This document shows positions 1 through 11,297 of a DNA stretch of 64,000 nt, in pieces. How positions within the stretch are numbered: the first letter of the stretch is position 1; each line of letters begins with the position of its first letter. The translations under genes were made by a program, and so were the position numbers. The notes under the pieces were generated by a model. That model worked only from the letters and a program-made list of their open reading frames with translations. It did not search any database and had not been told where the DNA came from. The stretch comes from Scolanthus callimorphus (lineage: Eukaryota > Cnidaria > Anthozoa > Actiniaria > Edwardsiidae): assembly GCA_033964015.1 (NCBI GenBank), contig CM066913.1, positions 27,802,790 through 27,866,789 of the forward strand, written 5' to 3'.

Positions 1-1765
1 TCTTGCAGCCTGTACAAGGGCCTAGCCAAGTCCGCGAAACTCATGACATAGCGGCGATAGTAAGAGCAGAGGCCCATGAAGGATCGGAGATCTTTTGCAT
101 TCGTAGGCACGGGCCAGTTCTTGATCGCAGATATCTTCTCGGGGTCCGTCGATACCCCTTCCGTGCCGACCACGTGGCCAAGGTACTTGACGCTGCTCTT
201 AAACAACTGGCACTTCTTTGGGTTCAGCCGAAGGTTAGCATCACGAAGCCTCTTGAACACCTCGCGTAGTCGCTCCAGCTCTTGATCAAATGTTTTGGCG
301 TAGACGATTACGTCATCTAGGTAGATCAATAACGTCTCCCATGGTAACCCGTGAAGAACTCTTTCCATCAGGCGTTCGAAAGTGGCTGGGGCGTTACACA
401 AGCCAAATGGCATGACTTTAAACTGGTACAGTCCTCCCGAACCCGTGCCGAAGGCGGTCTTTGGCCGATCCTCTTCACACACTTCAACTTGCCAATAGCC
501 GCTCGAAAGATCCAGAGTTGAGAACCAGCGTGATCCCACCAAAGCATCCAGGGTGTCATCAATGCGTGGAAGTGGGTATGAATCCTTAAGTGTCACGCTG
601 TTCAGCTGACGGAAATCCAAACAGAACCGCGTTGTCCCATCTGGTTTACGTACAAGCAATATCGGCGAGTTCCATGGACTAGAGGATGGTTCGATTACGT
701 CTTTCTCGAGCATACTGTCGATCTCCTTCTGAGCTTCTTGTCTCTTGTGTAAGGGTAGGCGCCGAACTGGCTGTCTGATGGGAGACGCATTACCAGTATT
801 GATCTTGTGTGACACGATTCCTGTACGACCGATGTCCTGGGGGCCAGTGGAAAACACGTCGCTGTACTCAATCAGCAATGACTTAACAGCTTCTTGTTGT
901 GTAGCATCAAGATATTCGGTGCTCCTAGCATAAACATCACCTACGTGGCATGGTAAAACACTTGGGTCATGTGACTCATTTCTTCCTTCTTGGGCGGTCA
1001 CGAGGCCTACGCGCCCAAAACTGCATTTGTCGTCTTGTATGCTCTCCACTGGCTCACATACTGCCGCGATGGTTCGTTTGTACACCGTCTTTGCAGAGCT
1101 CGAGAGATTTATCATCCGCAATGGAACACTGCGCTGGTCGTTGTCTATCAGTGTCCGGGCTACCAGTAGGCCATGATACTCCTGAAAACGGGGTGTTGCC
1201 TCCAATATGCTAGCTCCTGTGGTACCTGACACATCCTCCAATTCCGCTGAGACGACAACTTCTGAGTGAGCTGGTATAACAACAGTCTCGGAAACCGCTA
1301 CTCGCCTGCAGGCTAGCTCTCCTTTCAAAGTAAAACAAGCAGCCTTTCCTTTAGGGAATGTCAACACATAGTTGGTACCTTCGAAACGCAACTCACACCC
1401 TTGCGCTCTAAGGAAATCCATTCCCAATATGGCATCCACTTTGTCGATTTCCGCCACAAGAACCTGGTGTTGTGCTTTGGAAGGCCCGATTTCTAGCGAA
1501 AACTCCCCTCGTCCGATGAATGGCAGCTTGCTTCCATCTGCCAGTAACATGTTACGGTGTTCTGCCTGCAGGGGAATACTCTTGTTCGCTACCAATTCCT
1601 CGAAAACAGACGATTTTAGCATAGTGACACTCGCGCCAGTGTCGACCAGAAACCTAACTACTCTTCCCTCTATAACACCGTCCACGTAAAGCCCGTTTTC
1701 GGCTCCCTCGGACGTGCTCCCTCTTATTAAGATCGGGGGCATGGCTGCTACATCTCGAGCCGAAC
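1..1765 (-). CDS. pol: Gypsy pol polyprotein: aspartic protease and reverse transcriptase (partial)
   Basis: The minus-strand frame from about 1765 to base 1 reads through without a stop. An aspartic protease begins with the VDTGAS active-site motif at about 1650-1627. The RT region follows: KPDGTTRFCLDFRQLN near 650-600, the FGLCNAPATF motif near 415-385, and the catalytic YLDD at about 325-311. Next come the NPKKCQLF and YLGH motifs and the start of the post-RT region (FMGLCSYYRRYV). RNase H and integrase are off the window. The frame is shifted relative to gag, as is common where pol is made by ribosomal frameshifting. The protease would cleave the polyprotein and the RT would copy element RNA in cytoplasmic particles. 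Identification as Ty3/gypsy is firm; the clade was not determined. Confidence 0.93.
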
Positions 1766-3210
1766 TCAGCCCCTCGAGTTCGACTTGTTCCCGTTTCCCG
1801 ACGGCCTGCTTTCTTCTGCTTGTCCTTGTGGGCAATCTCGCTGGAAATGGCTTTTATCTCCACAGATGTGACAGCCCGTGTATCTGCCATATGGACGGGA
1901 TGGCTTATCTTCTAAGATTTTCTTTAGCAAGCCTTTTATCTCCTGAAGATCTGACTCGGCCGAGGATGTACGGGATGCTTCGCTGTCTTTCGAGTCGATG
2001 TCTGTGGTCATTACTGCTCGTGCAGACCGAGATAGTTGTTGCTGGCGGGTCGTTGCAGACTGGAACGCTTCTGATTCGACAGCGAATGTAAGGGCATCAT
2101 TGAGGGTCCGCGGGCGGCTTTGGTGTACCCTCCATTGCATCTCGATGTCGCTGAGAGCATCCAGAAAGTGATCTCTTGCGAGGGTTTCGCGTAACTGTTG
2201 AGGCGCCTCTGGGTATGCTTGTCGGGTCAGTCTGCGGACTGCCTGTGCTAGCTCTGGTAGTGTCTCACCCCTCTGTCGGTAACGACTCTTTAGTGCTGCA
2301 CGAAATACTTCCTGTTGATTCTCTGTGCCGAATCTTGCGGCGAGGGCGTGTGTCAACTCCGCGTAATTCGTTCTAGAACGTCGCTCTAGATCCCCCAAAC
2401 TGCCTGTGCTGGGCCCGTGAGGCTGACTGCCAAGTAAGTGGCCTTCGTGGAGTCTGACCATTTATTTATCTCCGCCACAAGTTCAAACTGTGCTAAGTAA
2501 TCTTCCCATGGCGTTGCTCCATTGAAAGTGGCAGGACGAACCTTGGGTTTTTCCTGCATTTGCTCATTGTTTGTGCTGTGGGCTCCCTGTGGACTGATTG
2601 TAAATGTGGCGCTGGTGTCTTTTTCTGCCGTTACGAGGCTGATTTTCTTGTTTTCCTGCAAATTTCCATGTTTTTTTGATTTTTCGTCATGGGCTTCCTG
2701 AGTGCTTGCTGAACGCGCGGGACTGGGTACCATGCCGGCAAGGGTCAAAGATGGCGCCGAAGCAGGCGCCGAAGCTGGTGCCTTGTTTGCACCGTCTTCG
2801 GTCGTACGGGCTTCTAAATCGACTTGAATATCATTATTTGGTTGATGTTTACTTGTAACGATGGATTTACTATCGATTTCATTCATACTCGAGAAGGAAT
2901 GTGGACGAGACTCGACTTTCGAGAGCCTTGACTCCATGCTTTCAAAACGTGCCGTCAACTCTTGAAAGCGTTGCTCGGCCGTCTGGTTTTGCATTCCAAC
3001 ACTCAGAACTAAGCTTTTCAGCTCACTGATAGACTCAGATAACTGTTGGTACTCGCCTGGGGATCCTGGGACGTCCTCAATGACATGGTAGCGAATTGGA
3101 GTGGAGTGCTGGGCCGATGAAAGCATTTGGCTTGCTTCTGGCAAAACGGTGTCTTGTGAAAGATCGATGAGTGGCCCAAACTTGACCTCGCTATCTTCCT
3201 GGTTGGACAT
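1766..3210 (-). pseudogene. gag: Gypsy gag with one internal frameshift
   Basis: Translation starts at the ATG at 3210, just inside the LTR and PBS. The first 274 residues include a low-complexity, coiled-coil-like region (repeated E, S, Q and L; residues about 60-110). They continue into a typical gag stretch ending AQAVWG, where a stop appears at about 2386. The homologous sequence resumes in another frame (LERRSRTNYAELTHALAARFG) and runs to 1766. It includes a CCHC zinc knuckle, CHICGDKSHFQRDC, that binds RNA in this family. The break lies at a T/G homopolymer at about 2391-2400, which suggests loss of one base. Gag would form the particle shell; this copy should give only a truncated product. 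Confidence 0.9.
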
Positions 3211-3222
3211 TTCGTTGGTTTA

Positions 3223-3234
3223 CCGCTGCCACCA
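3223..3234 (-). promoter_or_regulatory. Primer-binding site of the gypsy element
   Basis: The minus-strand sequence TGGTGGCAGCGG begins two bases after the LTR end. It starts with TGG, complementary to a tRNA 3' CCA end, in the position where the minus-strand primer anneals. The tRNA species was not identified. Confidence 0.75.
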
Positions 3235-3236
3235 GT

Positions 3237-3369
3237 TGTAACGAACTGCAACTACAGGTTAGAATTCTCTACAGATTTATTTTAACACGGAACAACAAAA
3301 CAACTGGTCTCCGCCATCACTGTTTACAACCTCGACTCCAGTCTCTCTCTGAACATTACAGTATTAACA
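3237..3369 (-). repeat. Gypsy 5' LTR (133 bp)
   Basis: On the minus strand the segment starts TGTTAATA and ends GTTCGTTACA, with the canonical TG...CA ends. It contains an AATAAA signal at about 3280. It is directly followed by a PBS-like site. The LTR is short but within the range for this group. The second LTR is outside the window, so identity between LTRs cannot be measured. Confidence 0.8.
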
Positions 3370-3424
3370 TTTGTAAAGTACTGTATTACTAGCATCCATT
3401 TGGATCCAGAGCCGCCCCTGTTTA

Positions 3425-4559
3425 GGGACGTGTCATTATTTAGATGGGGGGGGGGGGGGGGGGGGGAGGGCTCCCATTTTTTTCAAACAAGGCTAAAAAA
3501 AATTAGGACCCTCCCCTTGAACATAACAAAAAAATGTGACCCTCCCCCAGTCGTAGGTAAAACAATTGTGACCCTCCCCATGTAATTTATATTTTCTTAA
3601 AAAACCTGTCAGATAGACTTTTGTCCGAGTGATGTAATGTCTCTTTCATTCTTCTTAATAGCAGAACTACTTTTTTGTTACTTCTGTCAAAGCTAAGGAA
3701 CCACGGTCATTATTTATCGCCTCGATTATTTACGTGAGAGGATTTTGGGTAATACACGGTAAAAATGCAGTGATCTTCCCTCTATAAGTATGATGATTAA
3801 TGTGATTCCACCTCTCCCGTCCCCTATTTGACCTAGTACTGATGAAGACATTTTACAGAAAAAGGGGGTCGCATTTTTCTTTCGTTGCGCGTGAAGCGCG
3901 TCCGAATTTAATTGATAAACGCATTTCATCAAGCCTCAGAGAAAGGGTAGATGAACATGTTTTGTGTACGGTATAGTAAACAAAGCCTGTCAGGAGCCCA
4001 GTACGCTAACTCAACTATTACAGGTTAGATGATAGCTTCTATTGATGGGCTCCTGAGCCAACAAGGTTATATTATTCATGCGCACATGACGAAGTTATTA
4101 TTATTCATTTGCGTGAAGCGCGGCCCAAATGACGAATTACTATATGCTTGTAACGTCGAACTCACCCTTACCTATGGGGTCTTCTTTCAAACATATAGTG
4201 ACTGCCCGCCAGGCCTATCATTGCAGGACATTAATTTTTGGGCGAGTTTGCTTTTCCTCGTCAAGATACACACTTGATCTTGTAAACGGCGTGAGGGTAG
4301 TGTCTTCATTGCTCGGAGGGTATATAAGATGTCCGAAATTTTTATTACGTAATGCAAATGATAGAGAAGTTGCTGAAACACCACTATCAGCATCTATTTT
4401 ACCCTCTTCATCGTCCAAATGTTGCTGAAAAAATTATGACCCTCCCCCAAACAGGAGTGAAAAAAATTTGGACCCTCCCTTTAAACACGTGAAAAAAATT
4501 AGGATCCTCCCCACAAAAATAGGACCTCCCCCCTCCCCCGCTAAATAATGACACGTCCC
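3425..4559. mobile_element. Nonautonomous TIR element, PIF/Harbinger-like, TTA duplication
   Basis: The ends are inverted: gggacgtgtcattattta at the left is answered by taaataatgacacgtccc at the right, each continuing into a G-rich/C-rich tract. TTA flanks both sides (3422-3424 and 4560-4562). A 3-bp TWA duplication with short TIRs fits PIF/Harbinger MITEs. No transposase frame is present. A 21-base G run sits at 3446-3466. The internal GTGAAGCGCG-type motifs recur at 52.6-53.4 kb, 39.8-40.1 kb and 43.1-43.5 kb, so this is one family. Confidence 0.82.
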
Positions 4560-4562
4560 TTA

Positions 4563-5690
4563 CACGTTTTCTTATTCTTAGCTAAAAAGATGAAAACATC
4601 ACATGATTTGAAATGGGCAATTTGCATACGGAGGTAAAGAGGTCTATTGATAAGTGACATGAAAGATGTATGTTTAAGAAATATTGTCATATTTTGTGTA
4701 TGATTGAAATGTGATAACAACAATTATTTTTAGAATTTTTCTCTTTAACCCCAGCTGCTAATTTCAGATGTTTTCTGTTATTTTCTGTTTCTGTGTAAAA
4801 AAAATTCTAAAATTATTATTATTATTTTCGACTAAGTTAATACGTTTACATGTTGTGGTCCCAAAGAAGCGATTGAATGTCCCATTCTAACATCAGAATA
4901 TCGGCAAAATCTTCTTGCAGGGATGTCTCTAAAATAGTGTTTGCTTTTGTATTATATTTCTTCCTGAATAAAGACTGAGCCGTCTTTATAAACAAGTATC
5001 GACTCTCCTAGACCAGAAATCTAAAAGCAAACACCAAACGTGTTATATTCCAGTGTGCGATTAAACCGTTTGTTTCCTTTCGAAATTGGTAACGAAAAGA
5101 AGTCAGTAAAACGCTAGAGAAAATATAAATTAAATGCTGCTCTGTCAGCTTTGAAAATAAGTAGAATTAAGAGAGAAGCATGTCGTCGAGAAATCTTACC
5201 GGCACTGCACAAGGATCGTATTTCCGCTCGTCTGTTCTCAAGCGTTTGTTGCACAAATTTCTTTCGGGATAAAATTTCTTCTACTTTTTGCACTAGGCAC
5301 TGTTCGACACTAATGCACGGTAGCACTGTGTCTTTGCTTGCCATGCTTGAGTAGTATTGCACTAGGCTTAACGCCGACTATTTTTTTCTGAAATAGGGGT
5401 GACTTGTTCTGTTCAGTTTGGCTTGTTACCATGGTAAGAAGTCAGAATATGATTAATAAATTATTCACTTACCTTCCGGGAAGACAGGTGTTTCTTGTAT
5501 TTACGTACCTGCCTAATTATGTAAGGTTAACCGTAGACCTTCTATATATATTTTTCCATGACAAGTTATATACTCTTGTAAAGCTTAGATAACGACATGG
5601 GATGGTGCTACATTTCTAGTCTAGTAGCATTCGATACAAAAAAATACACTTATAAACAGTCAAGTTTTGGAACACACTCCTGGCGCCCGT
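4563..5690. other. AT-rich spacer, nothing recognised
   Basis: Only short chance frames are present. There is no domain, TIR or repeat I can name. Confidence 0.5.
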
Positions 5691-5699
5691 TTCGCAAAA

Positions 5700-7330
5700 A
5701 ATATATAATGAAAGTTCGACGAACAGCTTAAAAGATTATTATTGAATTCCGATATTTCGATCGGCCATTACCGATCTTCTTCAGAAGGTGAATGGAGATA
5801 TTTGCATTGGACGCTAGATATAAATAAAATAACAGTCACATAAAAAAAACGTATGATACGGTGCTTGAGAAGTGACAGATGAAAGATAAAACAATATGAA
5901 ACAAAAATAAGGATTAATTATAGCTAAAATTAACAAAACTTTCATCTCTTATGTTAAAACAATTGGGGTTAAAATTCGACCTCGGTTGATAAGAAAATCT
6001 TCTCTTGCTTTACGTTAGCCTCCTCCGCAGGCATCTCCCTTGGCATGTTTTACAGTCTATGGTACACAGCCATATTTGGCAATACCTTGTTCTGAGCCTC
6101 TATCTCATGCAGCCCATTTTCCATGACAACGGCCGACGCTTTGATAAAATCACAGAAGCGGAAATTTTTTTAGAAAAATACATCAACAACAACATGGGCT
6201 CCTACGCTCATCTATGTTGATTTGCGAAAATAATTTTTTCATGGTAATTAACTACAAGGGTCTAATTATCTCGTGCTCGTGAATTGAATTCCTAAAAACT
6301 ATGATGAGCTGTTAAACTTTACCGTTATATCGAGACAACGAATTGCCGGATACCTACTTTCAACTTCAGCATTTTTGTACATGTCGTCATAAAAGGAGTT
6401 AGACGCTGAAATTCAGAGCATAGCTAGACTGACTAGTTTGATTTCGCTAAGAGAAATTTGAAAGAACAACTTCGCCGCTCTTGGAAACTGTTAGTGCATA
6501 ATCAACATGCACCGTATTTAGCATTTGCGAGTGAATGAGTTTGTGAACTTTTGGTCTGAATATCACATGAACTAGTTTAAATCGACAGCAATTCATATTA
6601 GCTATTTGTTATATATTGCTTGGGTACTATGTTACATGTATGTGATTATCATAACTCCACAAATATGACGAAATATTATTCAAAATATGAAAGACATTCT
6701 GAAACCGCAAAATTTATGCTCGCGCCAAAAGCCGATTTTTGTACACCTTGTCATAAACGCGCAACATAAACATCGTACGTCCCATGGGAATCTCCTATTA
6801 TTGAACTATTCGTATAGGAGATGGGAACTCGTGAAGGTTTCGCGTTTTGAAATAAAGAGCAATATTCTGAACCACGTCGTTTTGTAGCTGGAATCTTTTT
6901 GTTGTGTGTGCGAATGGCGGTGCACATTTCACAGGCACGGATGAAACATTTCGAACATTCCGGCATGCATGGTGCAAAAACAACGCTAAACCATGCATAA
7001 CTCTTTTAGTTTTTCCTTTGTTTCAAATAAAGTAAACAGATAATTTGTAAAAAGGGGGTTAAAATTGATTTTGTCTAACCTCCCGCCCAAATATAAGTTT
7101 TAGAATAAATGATTCACTAGGAATAATATTAATACGCTGCGTGTTTTATTATGCAAATAAGCATATGCTGTACTTTACACAATATACGTAATTTATTATT
7201 GTAATTTCTCTAGCTATTTATTCGGGTTTGTAAATCACATTGAATAACTCACTGATGATGACAGTTGAAACTGTCGAAACATGTCGATTACAACTTTCGT
7301 AATTTTTATAAATTGATTAGCAATCTACTG
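5700..7330. other. AT-rich repeat-derived stretch with two GAAA-hairpin motifs
   Basis: No gene is seen. At about 5745-5795 (minus) and 7253-7290 (plus) there are hairpins placed between CTGANGA and GAAA. They resemble the core layout of hammerhead-type ribozymes carried by many invertebrate retroelements. Bases 6040-6115 recur in inverted orientation at about 14,935-15,000, so part of this stretch is a dispersed repeat. Confidence 0.45.
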
Positions 7331-7384
7331 CTGTTGAGACCATTTGGAAATGCAAATTAAGTAAGAATAATTAATTCAAAGTCA

Positions 7385-7760
7385 AACATCGCCGATCTTC
7401 GTACACTGCTATAGACGAGACGAAATATCAGAAAATTGCAATATTTAAGGCGCATGAGGCATTTTTTAGTAAAAGCTGGCAACAAGAGTTTTCATATGTA
7501 ATTTTTCACGCTGAATCCGAATTTTCTTGTTGCCATCCCTGATTTTGCATTTTAATGGCTTAAAATGACGTCATCATGATTGACAGCTCTTCGCGAACCG
7601 CTTAAAATAGTTTTGTCGCTATATTTCAAATTCGAACGAATATTTAACTTGAACAGGATAGTGTAGATTGTTCTATACGAAAAATTGTCGTATTATTCGG
7701 ATATGGCGCTGCTGTGATATTCAAAATGACGGATCCAAGATGGCCGCCATATCGTCAAAT
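7385..7760 (+). repeat. Left member of an inverted repeat pair
   Basis: The sequence from the cgccgatcttcgtac region to the gatccaagatggccgcc region is repeated, inverted and diverged, at 13,030-13,435. Shared blocks include tgcctcatg/catgaggca, the tttttagtaaaagctggcaac block, the block containing tgacgtcat and tcatgattgacagct, and atccaagatggccgcc. The pair may be the ends of one host transposon into which the PAT element inserted, or two copies of one repeat in opposite orientation. Confidence 0.7.
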
Positions 7761-9403
7761 TTGATTTTTAGAAACTATCAGTCTGGTAGTCTAAAAAGAC
7801 ATGGAAATAAATACCTGACAATGAATTCAAGGTATCACAGTATGAAATGCAGTACTGCTGATCGAATGAAGCCATATTAAATATATAAAAGGCAAATCAA
7901 TATGAAAAGGTGAATCAGATTCACCACCGCTTGACTTTACGATCTAAACGATATCACCATGCTTTGAGAACTGGATCGGAGAAGGCAACATATCCCGGCA
8001 ACAAAACTGTGCCTTTGAAGTCCTCATGTCGAAAGTTCGTTCACCACGATCATGCAATCTGCTGCCCAGTGGCATAATCGAAAAACAGCGGAAACCTCAG
8101 GACCAGCAGAAAACCTCAAAAGGAAACCTCAGACAAGAAAGGGGTTGGAATAGGAAAGGGCTTTCAAGCATAGGAGGAAAGCTACTCCGAGGACAAATTA
8201 AAGTCTTACATTCGCTACGTTTGCTTATAAGTTCAAAGTTGCTACCACCAGGCTATAAAAAAAAAATGGAAAAGGCTGGAGCAACGCCTAAATTGCCATT
8301 AATGTTCCCAACCCATTAGGAATACAAGAGACAACATTGTATGTGGGAGAAGGGGGCAAGGGATGTGAAGCACTCCAATTGCAAGCCCATCCAGGTCACA
8401 TAAATTTAGGCGAAGGGGAGGGTATTCAACCCTCAACTAAGATGGGGTCCACAATCCCCAGTCCTCCTCTGGGGGCCATTAGCCATCCCCCATGAGAGGT
8501 GCCTAATTCGCCATGGGGGTCATGCTCCCCCAGTCCTCCTCAGGGGGTCCCGGTGATCCCCATGAGATAGGTAATTTGAATCTTTACCCCATGGTTACCA
8601 TAGCCACAACTTTGAATGATCATTGTTTTAGTTCATGGGGCAAAGTGTGACCTGTATGACATTAATGGGGGCACTTCTTCCCATGCCCAGTTGTTTATTA
8701 TGTATCATGCAGCTAGTAATGCTTAAATCAGTTGACAATTTAACAATAGGCTCTAAATATTTGTTTGCAATAATTGTTATACTTCGTTGTCTTTGTGCTA
8801 CCCAGATGGCCAATGTCCTGCACTTTTCCTGATTATTGTGGCTCATTTAATCATGAACTGTAACTTGCTCTAATGCTAATTCACAGTTATATTGTAATTA
8901 TGTAATGCTGTACATAAGTTCAAAGAGGTTTTTAAAGGGAACCTTGTATTTGATAAAAACAAAAATCTCAAGGATATGTTCTATTACTAAGACAAATTGG
9001 GAGGGAGGGTGGGAAATTTCATTTGTGTTCGACGAGGCAGCCAAAAGCAACTGAGTGAACAAACATCTAGTGTTGGATTTCACTAGTATATACAAGCTAA
9101 CCACAACCTGTGTTGTGATTGGCTAATTAAATTGACATGATCCCAGCACGTGCCTATCACACTGAACTTTGGATAGGAAAACAAGGGAGGCTTTGTCTTG
9201 CTAACAGATCCTAATACTTGGAACATGACACTAATGATTGTCACATTAACTCTAATTTATGTGTTATAAATTTGTTTATAATTATTTCCCCCTTTATCCC
9301 TGCCTTTTCTTATCATTATTATTCCTGTGTGTGTAAGAGGAATATTCTGCATGCATTTAAAACATGAGTCGTAGATGTAGTGATAGGCTTTGAAATCAAT
9401 AGT
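7761..9403. other. Gene-free stretch before the PAT element
   Basis: No coding domain is recognised. Bases 8,400-8,560 hold a short run of related CCCCAGTCCTCCT / GGGG motifs. The rest is AT-rich and unremarkable. Confidence 0.45.
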
Positions 9404-9599
9404 ATGTGTTTGAATGTAATTTAAACGAAGTAAAACCGAGTCATTGCTACTATTTCCCGACATCGTTCGTGCGCTGGTCGGGGCTGTCTCGGGGCTCGGC
9501 GCCCCTTCGGCTTAAGACGGGCCTCCCCTATCGGTGGAGCTTGGAAGCGTGGTCAGAGTTGGAAAGCATTGAAACCTTTCGCTAAAAGGTTGTTTTTCT
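9404..9599 (+). repeat. Split direct repeat A1 of the PAT-like element
   Basis: This 196-bp segment is repeated almost exactly at 12457-12652; one visible difference is taatttaaacg against taatttgaacg. It forms the left end of the element. The near identity suggests a recent or gene-converted copy. Confidence 0.93.
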
Positions 9600-9636
9600 T
9601 CGCGTTTACGCCTATTTATCGGAGCTTTCTGTACCA

Positions 9637-10668
9637 ATGTCAGACAACGAAGAAGCCAGTGAGCACGGGATCTCCTCGGAGATGATGGCGGCTATTGAAG
9701 CGGCGGTTAAGAAAGTCTTTCGCGCGGGGATTCCGACTTCATCGGCGACAACATCTACACCCTCAGGCGCTTCAACGATCGTTTCGTCGGCTGTTGGAGG
9801 TATGTCCGGTTTCTCTGCAGTGCCGGGATTCCTTTCGACCTTTAGTACCCCCCCCCCCCCCCCCGATCTCGCTTGGGTCTGTCCCGTCGCCCCAAGTTGG
9901 GAGTTATAGCGCCTCCGGCTCCAGTGCGCTCAATCAATGTTCTTCAACCCCGGTTTGGGCATCCTCCGGTGGGTCTCTGGTGGCAAATTCCTCTCCCACT
10001 TTGCACCAACCATTTGTGGTCGGCACGGGTTATTCGCCGGTCCCGTCAAAATTGGTCTCACAAATTGTCTCGGGAAAATGTGTGGACATGGCAGATCTTT
10101 TGCCAGCTAATTTGATTCCTCAAACCGACCCTGAACCGCAGCTCTTGTACGAGGGCAAGCTCGTACTAACAGGCGTGCCATACAACTCAAAGAAACCCAA
10201 ACATCGCGCAGATGACATTGTGTCGTGGATGGAAGCATTCACTATTTACACCGCGGTCATGACGACATATTTCCCTGACCGATGGAAGGACTTGTTACAG
10301 TATAAGCTTCTTATACTGCGAACAAGCCGCCAGTTTAGCGGCAAGGCCTGGCTCCGCTATGACCGTGCCTACAGGGAACACGCAGCTGCCAGTCGACTAA
10401 ATGACTGGTCTCAGCTCGAAGCACACCTATTTACTTACCATACAGCTGGTGCAGCCCCTCGCCAGGGGACAAACCATCAGAGGCGTGCCTCCGATGGAAT
10501 GACGGCCGGTGTTTCTATTCAGCTTGCAAATTTGCTCACCATTGCTCCAAGTGCGCGGGTTCCCACAGGAAAAGTGAGTGTACCCATGGGGGAGGGCCTT
10601 CCCCCCGAAGAGGGCGCTCTCCCTCTCCAGTTTACAGCAGCAAGAAGCGCAAGTCCAACGGACATTAG
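9637..10668 (+). pseudogene. DIRS-order gag-like gene with two frameshifts
   Basis: An ATG at 9637 opens MSDNEEASEHG followed by an S/T/G-rich stretch. The frame breaks in a 17-base C run (9848-9864). The central domain resumes in the next frame (KHRADDIVSWMEAFTIYTAVM and DLLQYKLLILRTSRQFSGKAWLRYD), which is the typical body of this gag. A second frame change near 10,450-10,480 leads into a Cys/His-rich zinc-knuckle region (CFYSACKFAHHCSKC, then GSH and EC). The last part is a basic S/R/K tail ending at TAG 10,666. Each frame alone is truncated, so no full gag is expected. Confidence 0.85.
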
Positions 10669-10902
10669 GAACTGATTTAGACTTCCCCAAGCACGCGTAT
10701 GGTGTACTGTTCAGTTCTCTTCATATAGTTCTCTATTTTGCCTTATATATTTTATTCAGGCAGTTACTGTCGTATTCAGCAAGGGTCGTATTGAATCACT
10801 AACCCTAAACGGTTGTTGGGTAGGACAGGTCCCATATCTCAGGTGTCAGTCAGCGGTATTTTGGATTTATTCTGTTCAATACACCCCCCCCCCCCCCCCC
10901 CC

Positions 10903-11297
10903 AGCAATGGTTCAATGGCATCTGGCATGGGGCCCAGGCTTCCCAGTCCATTGCCTACAAAGAGTTATTCCCAATTGTAATCGCGGTTCATGTTTGGGGC
11001 AAGCACTGGGGCCGACAACACGTGCGGTTTAATAGCGATAACGCCTCAGTTGTTTTTATTTTGAACTCCAGGACCTCTAAAGTCCCTAGCATTATGCGGC
11101 TTCTGCGCTCCTTACTTCTAGCCTCTGCTCTACACTCCTTTTCCTTCACTGCTACGCATGTGCCAGGAGTCTTGAATCCGATCGCTGACGCGTTGTCTCG
11201 CTTTCAATGGCAGGAGTTCCTCCGTCTGGCTCCGTGGGCCAACCCATCGGCGACTCCACTTCCACCAGAATTGCTCCTTCACTTGGTTTCCCCTTAG
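10903..11297 (+). pseudogene. RNase H remnant of the PAT-like element; RT domain missing
   Basis: In frame with the segment from 11,022, the sequence reads YKELFPIVIAVHVWGKHWG, then FNSDNASVVFILNSRTS and HVPGVLNPIADALSRFQ. This is the C-terminal RNase H and connector typical of DIRS-order pol. The whole RT, including any YxDD motif, should lie upstream, but only about 230 bases and a 19-base C run (10,884-10,902) separate this from gag. The RT is therefore deleted, and this copy would need another element's RT. The 3' end overlaps the recombinase frame by about 90 bases, an arrangement common in this group. Confidence 0.8.

Larger units (their letters stand above)
1..3369 (-). mobile_element. 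Ty3/gypsy LTR retrotransposon, 5' part, cut by window edge
   Basis: Read on the minus strand, the order is LTR (3369-3237), primer-binding site, gag (3210-1766), protease, then reverse transcriptase up to base 1. This is the usual Ty3/gypsy order. The integrase and second LTR would lie to the left of the window. Gag carries one frameshift, but the pol frame shows no stop in the part I translated, so this copy is fairly young. The target duplication cannot be checked because the other end is missing. Confidence 0.93.

Noticed and set aside
8026..8319. Plus-strand frame of 97 residues, basic
   Set aside because: No homology is recognised, no conserved context, and composition is typical of AT-rich non-coding sequence with a lysine-rich A run.
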